Assembly: GCA_000711775.1 (NCBI GenBank)
Contig: ARYC01017186.1
Span: forward strand, 1-64,000
DNA length: 64,000 nucleotides
From: Oxytricha trifallax
Lineage: Eukaryota; Ciliophora; Spirotrichea; Sporadotrichida; Oxytrichidae
Direction of reading: 5' to 3'
Part shown: positions 12,901 to 26,098 of the stretch, piece by piece
Numbering within the stretch: the stretch's first letter is position 1
Layout: the number at the start of each line of letters is the position of its first letter
Position numbers and translations under genes: made by a program
The notes under the pieces: generated by a model
Told to the model about the DNA's origin: nothing
The model's database searches: none
Seen by the model: the letters and a program-made list of their open reading frames with translations, nothing else

Positions 12901-14075
12901 ATGAATAACAATATCAACAGTGAAATGGAATGGTTATATAACCATCTTTGGACTAAAATTGGACCCTCCCCACCCAGATTTTTCTTCATAATTCCTGATA
13001 CAGATTTTTACCGCCATGGTTGAGCAGAGAATTGGTACTTCACCAACAAGGAGGGTGTGATTTTAAAGAAAAATAAGCTCAATGTAAACTAGAAAATGAT
13101 TCATCAGCAATTTACGAAGAGATTGCAAGCTTAAGATTAAGTAGTGGCAACCACTTATAATTACCAAAAAGATGCTCCTTATTTGGATTTAATGATGGAG
13201 CACATACCAATTTAAGATTTTAGAACCTTCATGATTTTCACTTTGGAGGAGTAAGAAAAGCCGGCTGCTATTCAAAAATTCATTGTTCCAAAAACTGCTA
13301 AGAATTTTATGATAAAGTGTCATTTTTCTCAGACTATCTCAATAATTCAAAAATAAACGAATAATAACAACTTCTATGATACTAAAATATCGTTAGAGGA
13401 AAGAGTAGCTACATTTGAAGGCCCAGTACATCTATCTAAATCTGAAAATATAGTATCCAATAGTTTAATAGATTAAGTAAATCAAGCCATTCGTGAAATT
13501 CAGCAACACATTTAAGAAAACAGCGGCACTAGAATACTTTCAGGAGTGTTCTATTTCAAGATTGACAAAGCTGACAATTTGATTTTAATCTTTGCCTAGA
13601 ACATTAAAACAGACAAAGTTGAGATACATACAAAGGATGGTGTACAAATTAGACTAAAGTTAGCTTCAGCCACTTTTACAATAGTCAATCTGATAGTAGC
13701 AATAATTTACCTGCTCTTTTCTAGTAAACAAACACCACGGTTTCAAGTTCTACCTAGGGGAAAAACAACGCTAATTCCAGAGTGAGTAGACCATAGAGCA
13801 ACTACGGAAGGATTTAGACAAATAGGTCGAAAACTTAGGAATGCTCATTTTGCGACACAATCATATAAGACAGTAAAGATGGGCTTGATGTTAACATAAA
13901 CTAAGTGCTTAAGATTTATAATTATCACAAGGAAAATACAGACTTCCCACTGGAGTTGATTAGTTAGCCACATAACTTCGAAATCAACTAAAAAATAAAT
14001 TGTTTATTTGTAAATTAGGTAAGGAAATAATAAGATGATTAGTCTATTCCTACTCCAATTAGGCAAATTAATTTG
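12901..14075 (+). CDS. Unrecognised ciliate protein
   Basis: It starts at ATG 12901 (MNNNINSEMEWLYNHLW). With TAA/TAG as glutamine the frame is open for about 270 codons apart from one in-frame TGA near 13020 (after YRHG, before AENWYF), where tryptophan would fit. The order is an aromatic N-terminus, a mixed alpha/beta-looking middle, and a stretch GVFYFKIDKADNLILIFAQ near 13535-13600. At about 13670 the coding text moves to another frame and continues as a N/S/Q-rich linker and a short Cys-containing block (ECSFCDTII) to about 14000. The end is uncertain. I recognise no domain and propose no function. It sits between PP2C and another unassigned gene on the same strand. Confidence 0.5.
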
Positions 14076-14360
14076 ATTATTTATAGTTAAGAATACATTA
14101 TTTATAAATTTATTCTAAAATAATAATCTATTATAGAAAATATAATGAAAACCATTAAATTTTAATTTAAAGATTAATATATTCACGTTGTCTTATTTAT
14201 ATTTCATTATTTTTAAAAGCAATTATTGTCTAAAAATTCTTATTATTAAGACATTTCTAATTCTAATTCACTGAATTAACTAAATTTAAATAACAATAAG
14301 AAATTCATATATTACTTCGAATTTTTATATTTTTACTGAATCTTTAAAATTCACCCAAAC

Positions 14361-17300
14361 ATGACTCTGGAAAAGTACAAACTAAAACGCAATGACCCCC
14401 TATTCCTCTATGAAAGTGTGAAAATATGCGATCAATGCTACAATTATGTGAAATTACTCTTGGAATTCATTAATTTTTAGTAGGAAGATCTACCTAAAAG
14501 GTCTCTCCCACCCAAATCCCTAAATAGAGATATCCATTTTTCCAACAATAAAATCGCATAATAAAAATCTGAATCTCTAGCATCTGATTAAATGTCTTAA
14601 GACTCTCATTAGAAAACTTATATAAAAAAGTAAAGTGCAACCAATAGACCCCAGACATCTTCCGTTTATTAAAGTTAATCAAAGAACAAACAATCAATTC
14701 TACTACATAGTTCATAGTAAAGTAAAGATATTCAGGTGCTCTTTGAAGATAGCACCAGTGCCAAGGAACAATTCAAATAATTGAAAAATACATTTGGGAA
14801 GAGAAGTGGATCTGAGAGAGGTGTCTCTGGAATCGCTATAAATAAAGAGGATAAAGTGCATTAATAAATGACGAATAGCACAAGTAGTGCTAGATTATAG
14901 CCGATATTACCCTAGTCAAATAATTAAACTGAGAAAAAATCATAAAATACTCATATAAAAACCTCGAAAAACAAATTGGAAGAGTATAATGCTAAAATAT
15001 TAGAAGAAAGTGGTATAAATGATTCTTAGGATATCTCAAAATTATACAAGAATCAGTAGGATCTATAGGATGAATTAGATTTGCTGTAAGTGAGAGAAAA
15101 TAATCTTAAGTAAAGCAATAAACCATAAAATTAAAAAATGATAAGAAAAATTAGAGCATAAATGATTAGTCACAAAGTGTGTAAGATGATAATTTAAATG
15201 AGGATAGCATTCAGAATTAAAGTGACAGCTAGATTGATGAATCATAGTAAGAAATCAAATAGTCTCCCTAATAAACTGGCTTTATGATGTTTTCTATTAT
15301 TTTGTTATAGTTTTATAATTTGTATTCTAAAAATAATAAAGTAGAGCAGGGCAAAGAAGTAGCAAGTTATAACATAAAATCCATGGACAACAGAAACTCT
15401 CATTCTTATCTCTAATAAATCCAGGAAGTGTAGCCTAAATTAGAACAATCCAAAATTATAGAATAAAAAAATAGCAGAAGTGATAGCAATCCCGTACAAT
15501 AAACTGATAAAATCATTGATAAATTGAGTAAACAGCATAAATAAACAAATAATCATAAAATACTCTATGATAAGAACTTCTAGAGAGTATTTGCAGGTAT
15601 GGATTAACAGTAAAAACAAAAATCTTTCACAACAAATACTAATAATAGAATGGAGACGAAGTACAACAAGATGATGGCTAAAATAGAGAAAAACAAGGAG
15701 ATAAACACGAGCAAGGAGGGAACAATGGTTCTCAGTCTGATATGTTTGTGGTTGATTGGGAGAAAGAGTATCACATGAAAGTCAAGTAGAAAACTGAGAA
15801 AGCTAAGGATGGCATATTCAAGATGCTTGATAAAATAGAGAGTGGATATAATGAAATAAAATAATCATAAGTTTTTACTGGTTAATGTTTTGCTTATTCT
15901 CTTTATAATTTGATAGCTAGGCTTTCTTATCGGACTCACTGGACCTTAAAATTTATGATGAAAATAATTCACAATAAATTATACCTAAAAACTAGCACTA
16001 AGCAAGGGGCAATTAAAACATCCCACAATAATAATTCTAATAGCAATAAATGAGACCTTCATTACTATCTAAGAGCAGTTTTTCAAATCAGCATTAATAG
16101 TAAAGCGAATTTGAGAATGGCTTAAACATAAAAGACTCAAAAATGTTTGAGAAAGTTTATGATTCAGTGCCCTCTTTCAGCGAGAAGAAAATGGAACCTA
16201 AAATGTAATATGATGGCGAAGTTTTTATGATTGAAAAAATGTACAGAGTACCTTAATCTATGAATTCTTAAGCCAATATAAAAAGTCATATTCCTTAACC
16301 TCTTTTACCCATGACAACTTAAAAATATGTTCATTTATTTTTTATTGTTTAATTACGTAAATTAACTTCATAAACCAAAGGATATCAGCAAATCTACAAA
16401 GAAAACATTATTCAGACTAATTTTATGTTAATGAAGACCAAAATTAATTCTGCAAATAGAGCTAGACCTTAATCCTCAAAACCCCCACTCAATAGAAATT
16501 TAGCATCAACCACAGGAGGAGGAATACCTTAAAATAATTATGTGGGCTCAATCAATAATCAAATGGTTAATGTCTAGCTTGAGTTAGACCCAATCAACCC
16601 TCTGTTATCTAATTAAACATAGTCTTTCAATTATATATAACCACACACTCAACAATACCAAAACATCAAATCTAACAATCTTGTTCAATAGCAGCAATCT
16701 TAGAATAGTAATATCATAAACCAATAGCATTAAGCTTAAATGAATACAGACTTAATCTTAAGTAATAGTGCTAAGAAAAAGCAAAATTAGCATAAATAAC
16801 CAAAATAGCGAACAAAAAGTGCCAATTGCACCACAGCCTCCAAAAGATTACTCAGTTCTCAAAATTATAAACAATAATTAACCACAGAAATATAGATGAA
16901 ACAAAGTACTTCAAAGCCCTCTGATAAAAATGCCTAAAATGAAGTGAAAAAAAGGATTTTTCGATTTCTAAAACATGACAAAGAAAGACATCGAATAGAT
17001 TGCTGAAAACGCAGACACTTTGATTCAGATAATTCAGAACATCAAGAATACTTCCACAAAAGACGAACCTGCTCAGGCTTAAACCCAATCCAAGACTATG
17101 TTTCAAAGAAACTCTATATAGAATAGACAAAGAACTAATATAGCTGAGGGGCCTTGCTTTGAGGAGGACGAAGAGGATGAGTGTACATAAGAAGAGGGCT
17201 TGAATGTATTGGAATCACAGCAAAGCAAGAGAAACAGCGTCATCTAAAACCTTAATTAAAATAATTTTAATGGTGGTGGAGTTGGATTCCAAGTAATGGG

Positions 17301-17382
17301 AGGAAGCAAGAATGGCTAAGAGATCCAAGTTAATTATTCTAATGATGATTAATAAGATAAATAAGGCAATTAATGGTGGTGA
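14361..17382 (+). CDS. Large Q/N/S-rich unrecognised protein, interrupted by IESs
   Basis: It starts at ATG 14361 with MTLEKYKLKRNDPLFLYESV, then KICDQCYNYV, a short Cys-containing N-terminus of a kind seen in uncharacterised ciliate proteins. The rest is low complexity, rich in Gln (mostly TAA/TAG), Asn, Ser and Lys. Coiled-coil-like patches lie near 15640-15860 (KMMAKIEKNKEI, then FKMLDKIESGYNE) and near 16970-17050. It ends with an acidic patch (FEEDEEDE) and TGA at 17380-17382. AT-rich gaps near 15290-15345, 15865-15915 and 16325-16375 look like IESs or introns. One-base frame changes occur near 15130, 15715 and 16970. Plus-strand, head-to-tail with its neighbours; 197 bases separate it from ELP2. 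Confidence 0.5.
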
Positions 17383-17579
17383 TATTGATATCTGATGTTT
17401 TTTAAATGAATTTAATTTTGATTTCATACTTTAATTTCATAGGAATTGTATTTCTTAATGTCTATTTACAATATTAATCTCATGCGCTTTTTAATAAACA
17501 TTTTATTGTTAGAAGTATTTATATTAATGATGTAATTTACAGTACAATTATCATTATTTATTACTTACATCAATCAAAT

Positions 17580-20500
17580 ATGGAAAACATCAATAAAACC
17601 ACTCATGTTTATACTACTGAAAATGTAGTGCTCTACGACCCACTGATGATCTCAGCCAACACCAATACAGTCCTGAGAGCTCTAGATTTCAATCAAGAAA
17701 ATAAACTTATTGCCTACTCTGCTGCTTACACCATTCTCATCATGGACCCATATTACACTTCTGAATAATCATAGAAATACATAAATATGGTGGTTAGTAT
17801 AAATTTAACAGGATATTTATATTAATCAGTCAGCCAAGATTAGCAAAAATAAGTGTCAAGAGTTTTGTTTTCACTTAAGGGACATAGCGACAGAGTGAAT
17901 TCAGTGCAATGGATTAACTCAATTACATTAGTCTCAATTTCAAGTGACAAGTCCATGATTATTATTTTGTTAACTAATACTATAGAGAATTACTGTTTTA
18001 AACTTTTAATGTCAATATTATTTGTTATATCTGGGGATTTGAAGGCGAAAATGGTAGATTGCCAGAAAATTGGACATTCAAGAAGATATATTAAAATGCT
18101 CATGACACAGACATTAATTACTTAAGAACTTACAAACATGAATAAAACGATGAATTATAAGTTCTTACAATGTGTAGAGATGGCACTTTCAAAGTATGGC
18201 AAGGTACTTCAAGAGATATAATTAAAAAATAACCTACTATGCCATAAGGGTTTTCCCATAAATTTATATAACTAAAATTGTAAGAATTTTCATTATAACA
18301 TCCAATATCGGGACTAATTATATTTGGAAAGAATTTATAAGAAGCTCTAGGAGTAGTGGAATTCGGATAAAAGCATTTACTGATAGTTTTAGGAGGCTAT
18401 GATGCAAAAATTCATGTGTACTTGTTCCCAACTATTCAGTATCAGAATTCCGAAGCTAAGTTACTCTTTAAGTATAAGGTGTCTCTACCAGGTCATATGG
18501 ATGCACTTAGAGATTACGATTTCACACCATTTTATGTTGAAATATCACATTTTTATTTGAAAATGTGAATTACCGGCAAACTAAGCAGATAATTGTTTAT
18601 GATTATAGTAAATTGATATTTTTACATTTTAAAATCAAGTTAGATACCTGGCAAGTTCGAGTTAAGACAACTATATTTATAATCTCATAAACTACAAACA
18701 CATATAAATAATTGATAATTTGATTTATAAAAGATTTAGAATAATTTGAGATAAAACAATGTTAATCATTCTTTAAATTTAATTTATAAATCATTTTGAA
18801 AATGAGTAAATCAACAAGTAAAAATTCAGAATATTTTTCTTATATAGAAACATAAAATTTAATTAAAATATTTTAATATAAGTTCACATATCCTATTGTT
18901 ATATAACAAAGAAATTAAATTTAAAAATAAAATTTTAAGTTTATTTTGATATTATTATTTCTTACAAAAACTAATTGATTTTTATACCCAAAAAAATTAA
19001 ATTATATTTCAGCATATATAGTCTTGCAAAAGTTTTAATTTTTTGCACTATAGTATTGATGGTAAATTATATGGAATTTTTATTTTTTTGTTGTTGCAAT
19101 TATTAAAAATTAGATACTAGAAGATTAAAAGAAATATATAGAATACATACTGCCAATTGAATTCAATTACAAACAAGAAGAGAATTAATGTATAAATAAT
19201 TAATTCACAAAATAAAAAAATGCTGATTATTTTATCTGTTTGGCTTAAGCCCCAGTTTTAATTTCCATAGAGCTTTAACTTCCTAAGAATATCTTGGATT
19301 TATAATCATAGTTATTATAAATAAAAAACATCTTAGAGATATTGTTGTATAATTTTTTACTTGACCAATCTAATAAATTTATCATACACATTAAAAATAA
19401 AAAAAATATATTAAAAAGTATATTTTTTAAAGAATTTTTAGTTTATATTATATTATGGAAAATAAAGCCTCTCGATAACATTTCATAGGATCACGGTGGT
19501 CATCTGGATGATGATCTGCAAAAATATGAGAGCAAGACTAGTTTTGTGCTCCAAGACGATGAAGAGTCCAAAATTTACAATATCTCTTTGGAATCAGTTT
19601 TATCTTCCCATCAAGACTCAGTTTCCTCTGTTAAGTGGGGTCTAATACCAAATAATAATAATGGTTAAGAAGCGCTCTTACTCTAATCTTTCTGTCTACT
19701 TTCCAGCTCATTCGATTTCACTGTGAGCGTGTGGAAATCAGATGCAACTGGTCTCTGGTAAATTGACTCCACTCTTGGAGCTATTGCTGGTAACAAACCT
19801 GCCTTCTTCGGTGCTATTTTTATGAAAGACGATCAGCATATCTTAGCTTATACTTACAACGGAGCCATGAACAGATGGGAGGTCACTGACATGGATTGGG
19901 ATTAATATGAAACTAATTTGATTAATTGCTCCTAGGATTAGACCACTAGATTGTTCTCGAGATACGGAAATGATTTGGGTGGTTTGAATTCACCAGACCT
20001 TAGATTCATGGTTATCATAAAAATATTGAAAACAAAATTTAATAATCATAATACATCAAATAATATTAAAATGGTTATGACATGAATACTTTAGCTGTTC
20101 TAAGTATGAACTCGAAAGCTGGAAATAATCTCCCTTCAAGAATATTATCAGGTGGTGATGAAAAATTTCTTAGACTTTTTGAAGCTCCTTACTCATTCGT
20201 AAAGATCTACTTTAATTTTATCATGTTTAATCAATAAAATTTTTTTTATATTAGATAAATTAATTTATCTACAATTAATTGAACCCCGATTCTAACCAGA
20301 TTCCACTAAGATATTCAGATTAAAACACCAATGAAGAAGTTGAGGCTTTGATAGGAGAGGAAGCAGCCAAGAAACAACCAATTTAAATCTATATTTCTAT
20401 ATATTCAAATCAACCATTAGGACTGATGAACAAACCCACACTTTTAATGCCAAATAAGAAATCAAGAGTAGACGAAAAAGATGGTGGTATGAATGCAGGT

Positions 20501-21732
20501 GAACTTGATCCAACTAAATATCTCTAAATAAAATTGTATATTATTTCCTTAATACTTTAAAATAATTATTATATCTTTCTAACACTTAGAATGCTAAGAA
20601 CAATCTTATCTCAGATAAAGATCTCCGAGGTGAGCCACCTCTTGAAGATATCCTTATGACTAGAACTCTCTGGCCTGAACAACAAAAACATTATTATGTT
20701 TGATATTCTAGCCAGCAATTTATTATGTTTTTTTTTCTTCAATTTATTCGTAACATTTATTACAACAAAAGCTCTACGGACACGCTTTTGAAATATTCGC
20801 AGTAGCCACATCACACAGAGGCGACTGTGCAGCCAGTTCCTACAAAGCCAAGGAGAAGAAATACGCAGATATCATCATCTGGGATCTGACTATGCAGACG
20901 ACCACCGTCCTATCATGAAGACTAGTAGCACACAATTTGACTGTAGTGCAATTGGAGTTCTCTAAATGTGACTAATATTTGTTGAGTTGCTCCAGAGACA
21001 GGTCTTGGGCGATATTTAAGAGAGAAAGCGAGGGCAATGGATTGCAGTTTAGTCTGGTGAGGAGACTTAAAGACGCTCATACAAGAATCATATGGGGTAT
21101 CTCGTGGTCTCATGATGATCTTCTTTTCGCTACTGTCAAAATTATATATTTATATAATTCTTAATAAATTTAGAGTTAAATTTTCAAGGGAATAAGCAAT
21201 GAACAGGAATAAAACTCAAAAATTATCAATGACTCTAAAATTGGGGATTAGATTAGTGAATTACCCGAAAAACGAAATTAAAATGCCACTGCAATCAGAT
21301 TTTTGCCAAGTCTTGTTAATGGAGGTAGTAAGTATGCTCTATGTGTTGGTTTGGAATCAGGTAAGATAATTATAATTAAAATTATTTATTTATGTATAAT
21401 AAATAAAAAGATATAAAAATTGGCATGAATTATTGTAATTTGTGATTATCTGGAAGGCAGATAGTGATATGAAATCATGGGGTAGAATTTTTGATTTTCC
21501 AGCTTACTATCAGCATTCGCTCTCAGTAAAGAGAATAAAATTCAATGCTCGTTATATATAATTTATACTTTCATTACACATTTATAGTACCTAAAGTATT
21601 TTAAGGATATAAGATTATTTTAAATATAAAAAAAGTTATTCTAATCCAAAAAATAATGAATATACTGTAGCTACTTGTGGAGGTGACCATACAGTTAGAT
21701 TATTCAAGTTTTAATTGATCAATTCTAATTGA
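17580..21732 (+). CDS. ELP2: Elongator complex protein 2 (WD40), split by IESs
   Basis: Elp2 is the double WD40-propeller subunit of Elongator, which modifies wobble uridines of tRNA. Blocks appear in the family's order: LKGHSDRVNSVQW (about 17870-17920); MCRDGTFKVWQ; LIVLGGYDAKIHVYLF with LPGHMDALRDYDFT (to 18523); LWKIKPLDNIS (about 19452); FCLLSSSFDFTVSVW; SQDQTTRLFSRY; RPQIHGYDMNTLAVL; LSGGDEKFLRLFEAP; TLWPEQQKLYGHAFEIF; LLSCSRDRSWAIFKR; HTRIIWGISW; ALCVGLESGKI; and GGDHTVRLFKFQ before TGA 21730-21732. Two IES junctions with pointers are exact (20008-20078 and 20679-20770). A large gap at about 18525-19450 appears to lack a short family segment. One base is missing near 19975. The order is not scrambled. 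In the family, loss of propeller parts prevents complex assembly, so IES removal must be accurate. Confidence 0.92.
18525..19450 (+). other. Long IES in ELP2
   Basis: This AT-rich stretch of about 925 bases has no coding signal and lies between the block ending in the first propeller (DYDFT) and the block beginning LWKIK. The family has about a dozen more residues here (a C-S-Q-D-type strand), which I could not find inside the gap, so the exact boundaries and pointer are unsure. Confidence 0.6.
20008..20078 (+). other. IES in ELP2 with 8-bp pointer ATGGTTAT
   Basis: ATGGTTAT occurs at 20008-20015 and 20071-20078. Removing 20016-20078 (63 bases) joins the flanks into RPQIHGYDMNTL, the conserved Elp2 motif, in a single frame. 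The excised DNA is almost all A and T. Confidence 0.88.
20679..20770 (+). other. IES in ELP2 with 9-bp pointer ACAACAAAA
   Basis: ACAACAAAA occurs at 20679-20687 and 20762-20770. Removing one copy plus the spacer (83 bases) gives TLWPEQQKLYGHAFEIF in frame, which matches the conserved Elp2 sequence around this point. The spacer is AT-rich and non-coding. Confidence 0.9.
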
Positions 21733-24700
21733 AGAGTAAAATTAAGTTAAATATTTTTAACTTATTATTTATATCCTGATTAATCTAATCCTTTATGCAG
21801 TTAATGCTTTAATTTATTGGGTTTTAATAAATTATATTTTTCAATTAAATTTTATAAGAAGAAGAAAATAATATTTATTTATACTTCAATTTCATAAAAT
21901 TAGATTTAGTGATTATTGGGAATCAGTAAAATCTATAAATAAATCAACTGATTACATTCAAATATATAGAAATATTAACTCCCACTTTTGTGAAAACAAT
22001 TAGTTTTAACTATACATATTTGTAGATTAGTTTGACAAAAGAGTGACATTATTATTGTGTAAGAATTTAGTGTATTTATTTTATTATGAAAATATATGTT
22101 TAAATCAGACAAATGCAATATTTTTGTTGATATTTGCAATATTTTTACTAAAGTCTGAGTAGTAATCCCTGTAACAAACATCATTTTCAAGAGTTTGAGG
22201 TCTTTGGTGTTTATAAAAGATATTTTTTATTTTATATTAATATACTATATTTTCACATATAAAGTAGACTGAAATTTTTCTTAAATTGATAAATACTTAT
22301 TAAATTTGGTTAGTCATACTCGTTGATTTGATACTGGGGAACTTGATAAGTGAGGAACTTCTTGAAGATTTTGGCAAGTTCAATACCGCAGTATGCTTAT
22401 TAAACTATATACAATTTATTTTAATAAGCCAATCTATATTTTTCCTATATTGTATATTTATAATAATTTCTAGTAATAGTTATATGCCTAAATTAAAAGA
22501 ATTAGATTTTTTTGGGGTTTCAACTGTGTATAATAAAATAGAGTATAATTATATAATATGAATTTAATTGTTATATTGATCTACACCTGGATTAAACATA
22601 TATTTTTGAATAAAAATTACAGGAATTAATTTTTAGAAAAATATATCACTTTTTGATGTTTGAATTTAAATTAGAATTTCATAAATGCTAGATTGATATA
22701 TTTATCTAATTACTATAATTAGAATTCTTTTATATTGTATAATTTTATTAAATTAATTTGATTAAAAATTATTTGATAATCTCAATTAAGAGTAATTTTT
22801 GCAGATTGAATTAGAAATTTAAATAAATTTAAATCTCTAAATAAACTAACTATATTTTGAATTTTTAACTGCTAATTACTACTATAATTTAATATAATTT
22901 TAATGTTTATAGCATCTTAAAACCTTTAAAATAATTAATAATAAATATGAGACATTTTTCCACAAATAAATAAATATAGAGTGGATTCATGATAACGCTA
23001 GTTGATCCACTGGTGTAAGCGTCACAAGCAGCATTAAAACATAATCATTAATATTTAAATCTTGGAAGTATCTGAAAAAAGCGAGGTTCACAACTCCATT
23101 TGAGGCTCAACCATTATTCTCATTCACATATAATACATTTGCTATATAATAATAGAATAATTACATACTCCAATTATTATAAATATTTAATCATTATTTA
23201 TTATTAGATTGATTTCATCTTTCCGAGTGAGATGATGATGTGTTCTAAGTTGCAGTTGCTAAAAATTACAATAAAAGTCAGTTTTTGATTATTGCAAAAA
23301 TAGATAAATATAAATCTATATAGTGTAGACGTTGAAGAATAGAATGTACTGACTGAAATACATTCAATTCACTGAAGAGATTGTATGAAAATATATAAAT
23401 TTTCTATAAATTAATTAATATTTAAAATTATGTATGACTAGGTGCACTAGTTGAGAATAAAAATTAATTGTAAAATATACATAATCTTAATCTTAAAGAT
23501 AATTTAATATTTATATTTTTAAAAGCAGCATTGAAATCTGTGTAGTCATCTTTATTAATTATATTTCTGGGCTCCTGAGATGGTTTGAACCATCTTTCCA
23601 TATTAAAGTATAATGAAAAAATTCTAATATTTGTTGCTATAATTGAAAAGTAAGCATCGATTTTTATAACAAGTTCAATAATTATAAATCGATATTAATA
23701 TAGAAAGTTTTGCAGAAGCAAAATATTTTAGCATTGATAAAATTTGTAAAATTATTTGAGTGAAAACTATCGTAACTTTCAGAAGTTATAATGTAAATGC
23801 TAATCATATAAATTTTATAGAATAGTATGGATAAACTTACGTGTAGACGTTTAAAGTTAATTTTAATTTTTGATAAATTGACTGATATAAACCTTGGCTT
23901 GCTTGAAAAATTTTCCATAGTCCATGAGGTTTTATGGGTAGGCCTAGATCTTGTTACAATTATTTATTTTTTTTTATTATATAAAATTGTAAAATTTATC
24001 ATTAAAAATCGCTTCAGTAAGTAAGGTTGAAAGGGAGCTCAAGGTCTCACTGAAGAGCTACAAATATTGCATAAATTTAAATATAATTTTGGTAGATGCA
24101 CAAATATTCTTATAATTGCACTAGTGAGTAGTATCTGTGGGATCAGCTTGAAGACCCTAGTTATAATAAATATTTCATGAAACTCACTTCATAAAATATT
24201 ATTATCAAATAATAATTGTATGTTTTCTTATATTATAGTAATTTATTATAAATTGAAGCTGGAGAGTTGTATCTATTGAAAGTTTGATTATTATATTTTT
24301 AATGCTTCATAAAAATTAATTTAATTTTAAAACATTTAAATTATTTTAGTTGTGCAACATACTTCATGAGATTTGCTCAAGTGGAGTAGCCACTGACCTA
24401 ACATCAATGAATTATAACTTCTCCAATCTATAAATATCTTTTTTTTATATTTTTTTAATTCCAAAGCCGTATTTTTTTTAATTTATAACTTTATTATAGC
24501 TTAAATTAATTGAATAGGTAGGAGTAATTTTACATAATAAGTAGAGCGAAATATAAGAGACAAAAAACTTAAATGGTAACTTACAACTGAGACACTAACG
24601 AGTGGCTAAAGTGGTTAAAAATATCAAAAATTATCTTATAAAAACATTATTTTTATAAATAAATTTAATTAATGAGCACTAATAATTATAGTGGTTGCAA

Positions 24701-25640
24701 GAATAGCAATTGATTTCATCTAATCTTTTCTATTTATAATGATTATTTAAATTATATAATTAGTGGATTTATTATAAGTTCTCAACTCTCTAAAATAAGC
24801 TATTTTAAGACTAGACCCTGAACCACAAATAAAATATAGTGAAATACAAGAATTTGATTCTATATTCTAAAGGAATTTGATTTATAAACAATTCTGAAAT
24901 TGTAAGTTTTCCACATTTTATCTTATAATAATGAAATTTATAATTCTATTCTGTTTCTTAATTGTTTATTTAAAAAATTTAATTTCAAAAATTTACAATC
25001 AATATTTTTATATTACCTTACTTCATTCTCAAAAACAAGCTATTATTAAATGTTTCTGATAAGACTTGACAACAGCATTTTAATTAATATTTCATTAAAA
25101 ATTATAAATTAAGGATAAAAATATCTATTTAATTATATTTATAATATATAAATAATATTTTATAATTTTATAAAAATAATTTAATTATTTAAAAGTTACA
25201 ATCTAATATTTATAAATTGTAAGATATATTAATATTCTTCAGAACTAATGATAATAGCAACAATATCTATGGTAAAAAACTAATATTCGATAGAACAAGC
25301 AATAATATCTATCATTTAAATATTTGAAAAAATATTTAAAATTTATCAGACGTTTGTAGTTTATTATGGATCTTACTATTTGTGGGAAATGTAGTAGGTA
25401 GATATATAATTTATTCTTATAAAAATAATTAATATAATTATAAAACTTTATTTAATACAAACTAATTAAGTAATCATATTTAAAAAATAAAAATTATGAA
25501 TTGCATAATAAATTTATTTAGATTATCATAATAAAAAATTTAAGTACTTATTTATGACTTATAAATTATTCTATAATTAATATAGGTTATCTTCTTAAAT
25601 TCGATCATATCGATATATAATCACAAAGAAACAAGTCAAA
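21733..25640. other. AT-rich germline DNA with a few coding-like scraps
   Basis: This is about 3.9 kb of very AT-rich sequence. Short GC-richer blocks (about 22985-23045, 23062-23130, 23215-23330, 23830-23940, 24030-24060, 24100-24165 and 24350-24430) could be small MDSs of a fragmented gene, since each reads open for 15-35 codons with TAA/TAG as glutamine. No block could be tied to a protein family or joined to another by a convincing pointer. The rest shows nothing recognisable. Confidence 0.35.
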
Positions 25641-25674
25641 AACGTTCCTTTTCCTTCACCTCATAATATTCAAA

Positions 25675-25893
25675 ATGAATCCTTTATGGATTGTTATTGC
25701 AATAGAAATGGACTTTTCCAAAAGGATTAATGGTGATTTCAGTCTGGCTTGGAAGGGTGTTCTTTTTGGGGGTGCCATTCACAAACAGTACATTATAGCG
25801 CCTCAGAAAGATCAAAATGCACCCCTAGAAATCCTAAATGAATTATCCTTAAATCCATCTGGACTTGACACCTCCTCAGGCACTGCTGCCTGA
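25675..25893 (+). CDS. Short unrecognised reading frame with possible readthrough
   Basis: It starts at ATG 25675 after a pyrimidine-rich leader and encodes about 72 residues (MNPLWIVIAIEMDFSKR, then WKGVLFGGAIHKQYI). It ends at TGA 25891-25893. The same frame continues plausibly for about 25 more codons (KNWQDGATAASKNFNRPG) before the text becomes AT-rich, so the TGA may be a nonsense mutation or a sense codon rather than the true end. No domain is recognised. It may be the first MDS of a longer gene. Confidence 0.4.
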   Translation: MNPLWIVIAIEMDFSKRINGDFSLAWKGVLFGGAIHKQYIIAPQKDQNAPLEILNELSLNPSGLDTSSGTAA

Positions 25894-26098
25894 AAAAACT
25901 GGCAAGATGGTGCAACAGCTGCCTCCAAAAACTTTAATAGACCTGGTCTTTATGAATAATTGAATTAAACCAAAATTCTTGTCGTGATGCCATAGATTAT
26001 ATAATTGTATTAACCATTGAGAAATTTATTTTTTAATAATATTTTCACGTTTACTTAATCAATATGGGCCTTTAAAAGCTGGATTTACACATGAGTCA

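Noticed and set aside
19910..20015. Possible scrambled order of two ELP2 blocks (SQDQTTRLF before a block read as NDLGGLNSPDLRFMV).
   Set aside because: The second block read in another frame gives FEFTRPQIHGYDM across a perfect pointer, which is the normal Elp2 order; a one-base indel explains the odd reading.
22328..24024. Several 60-80 residue reading frames in AT-rich DNA (for example 22328-22561 and 23827-24024).
   Set aside because: Composition is F/I/N/K/Y-dominated as expected by chance in AT-rich DNA, and no domain or pointer support was found.
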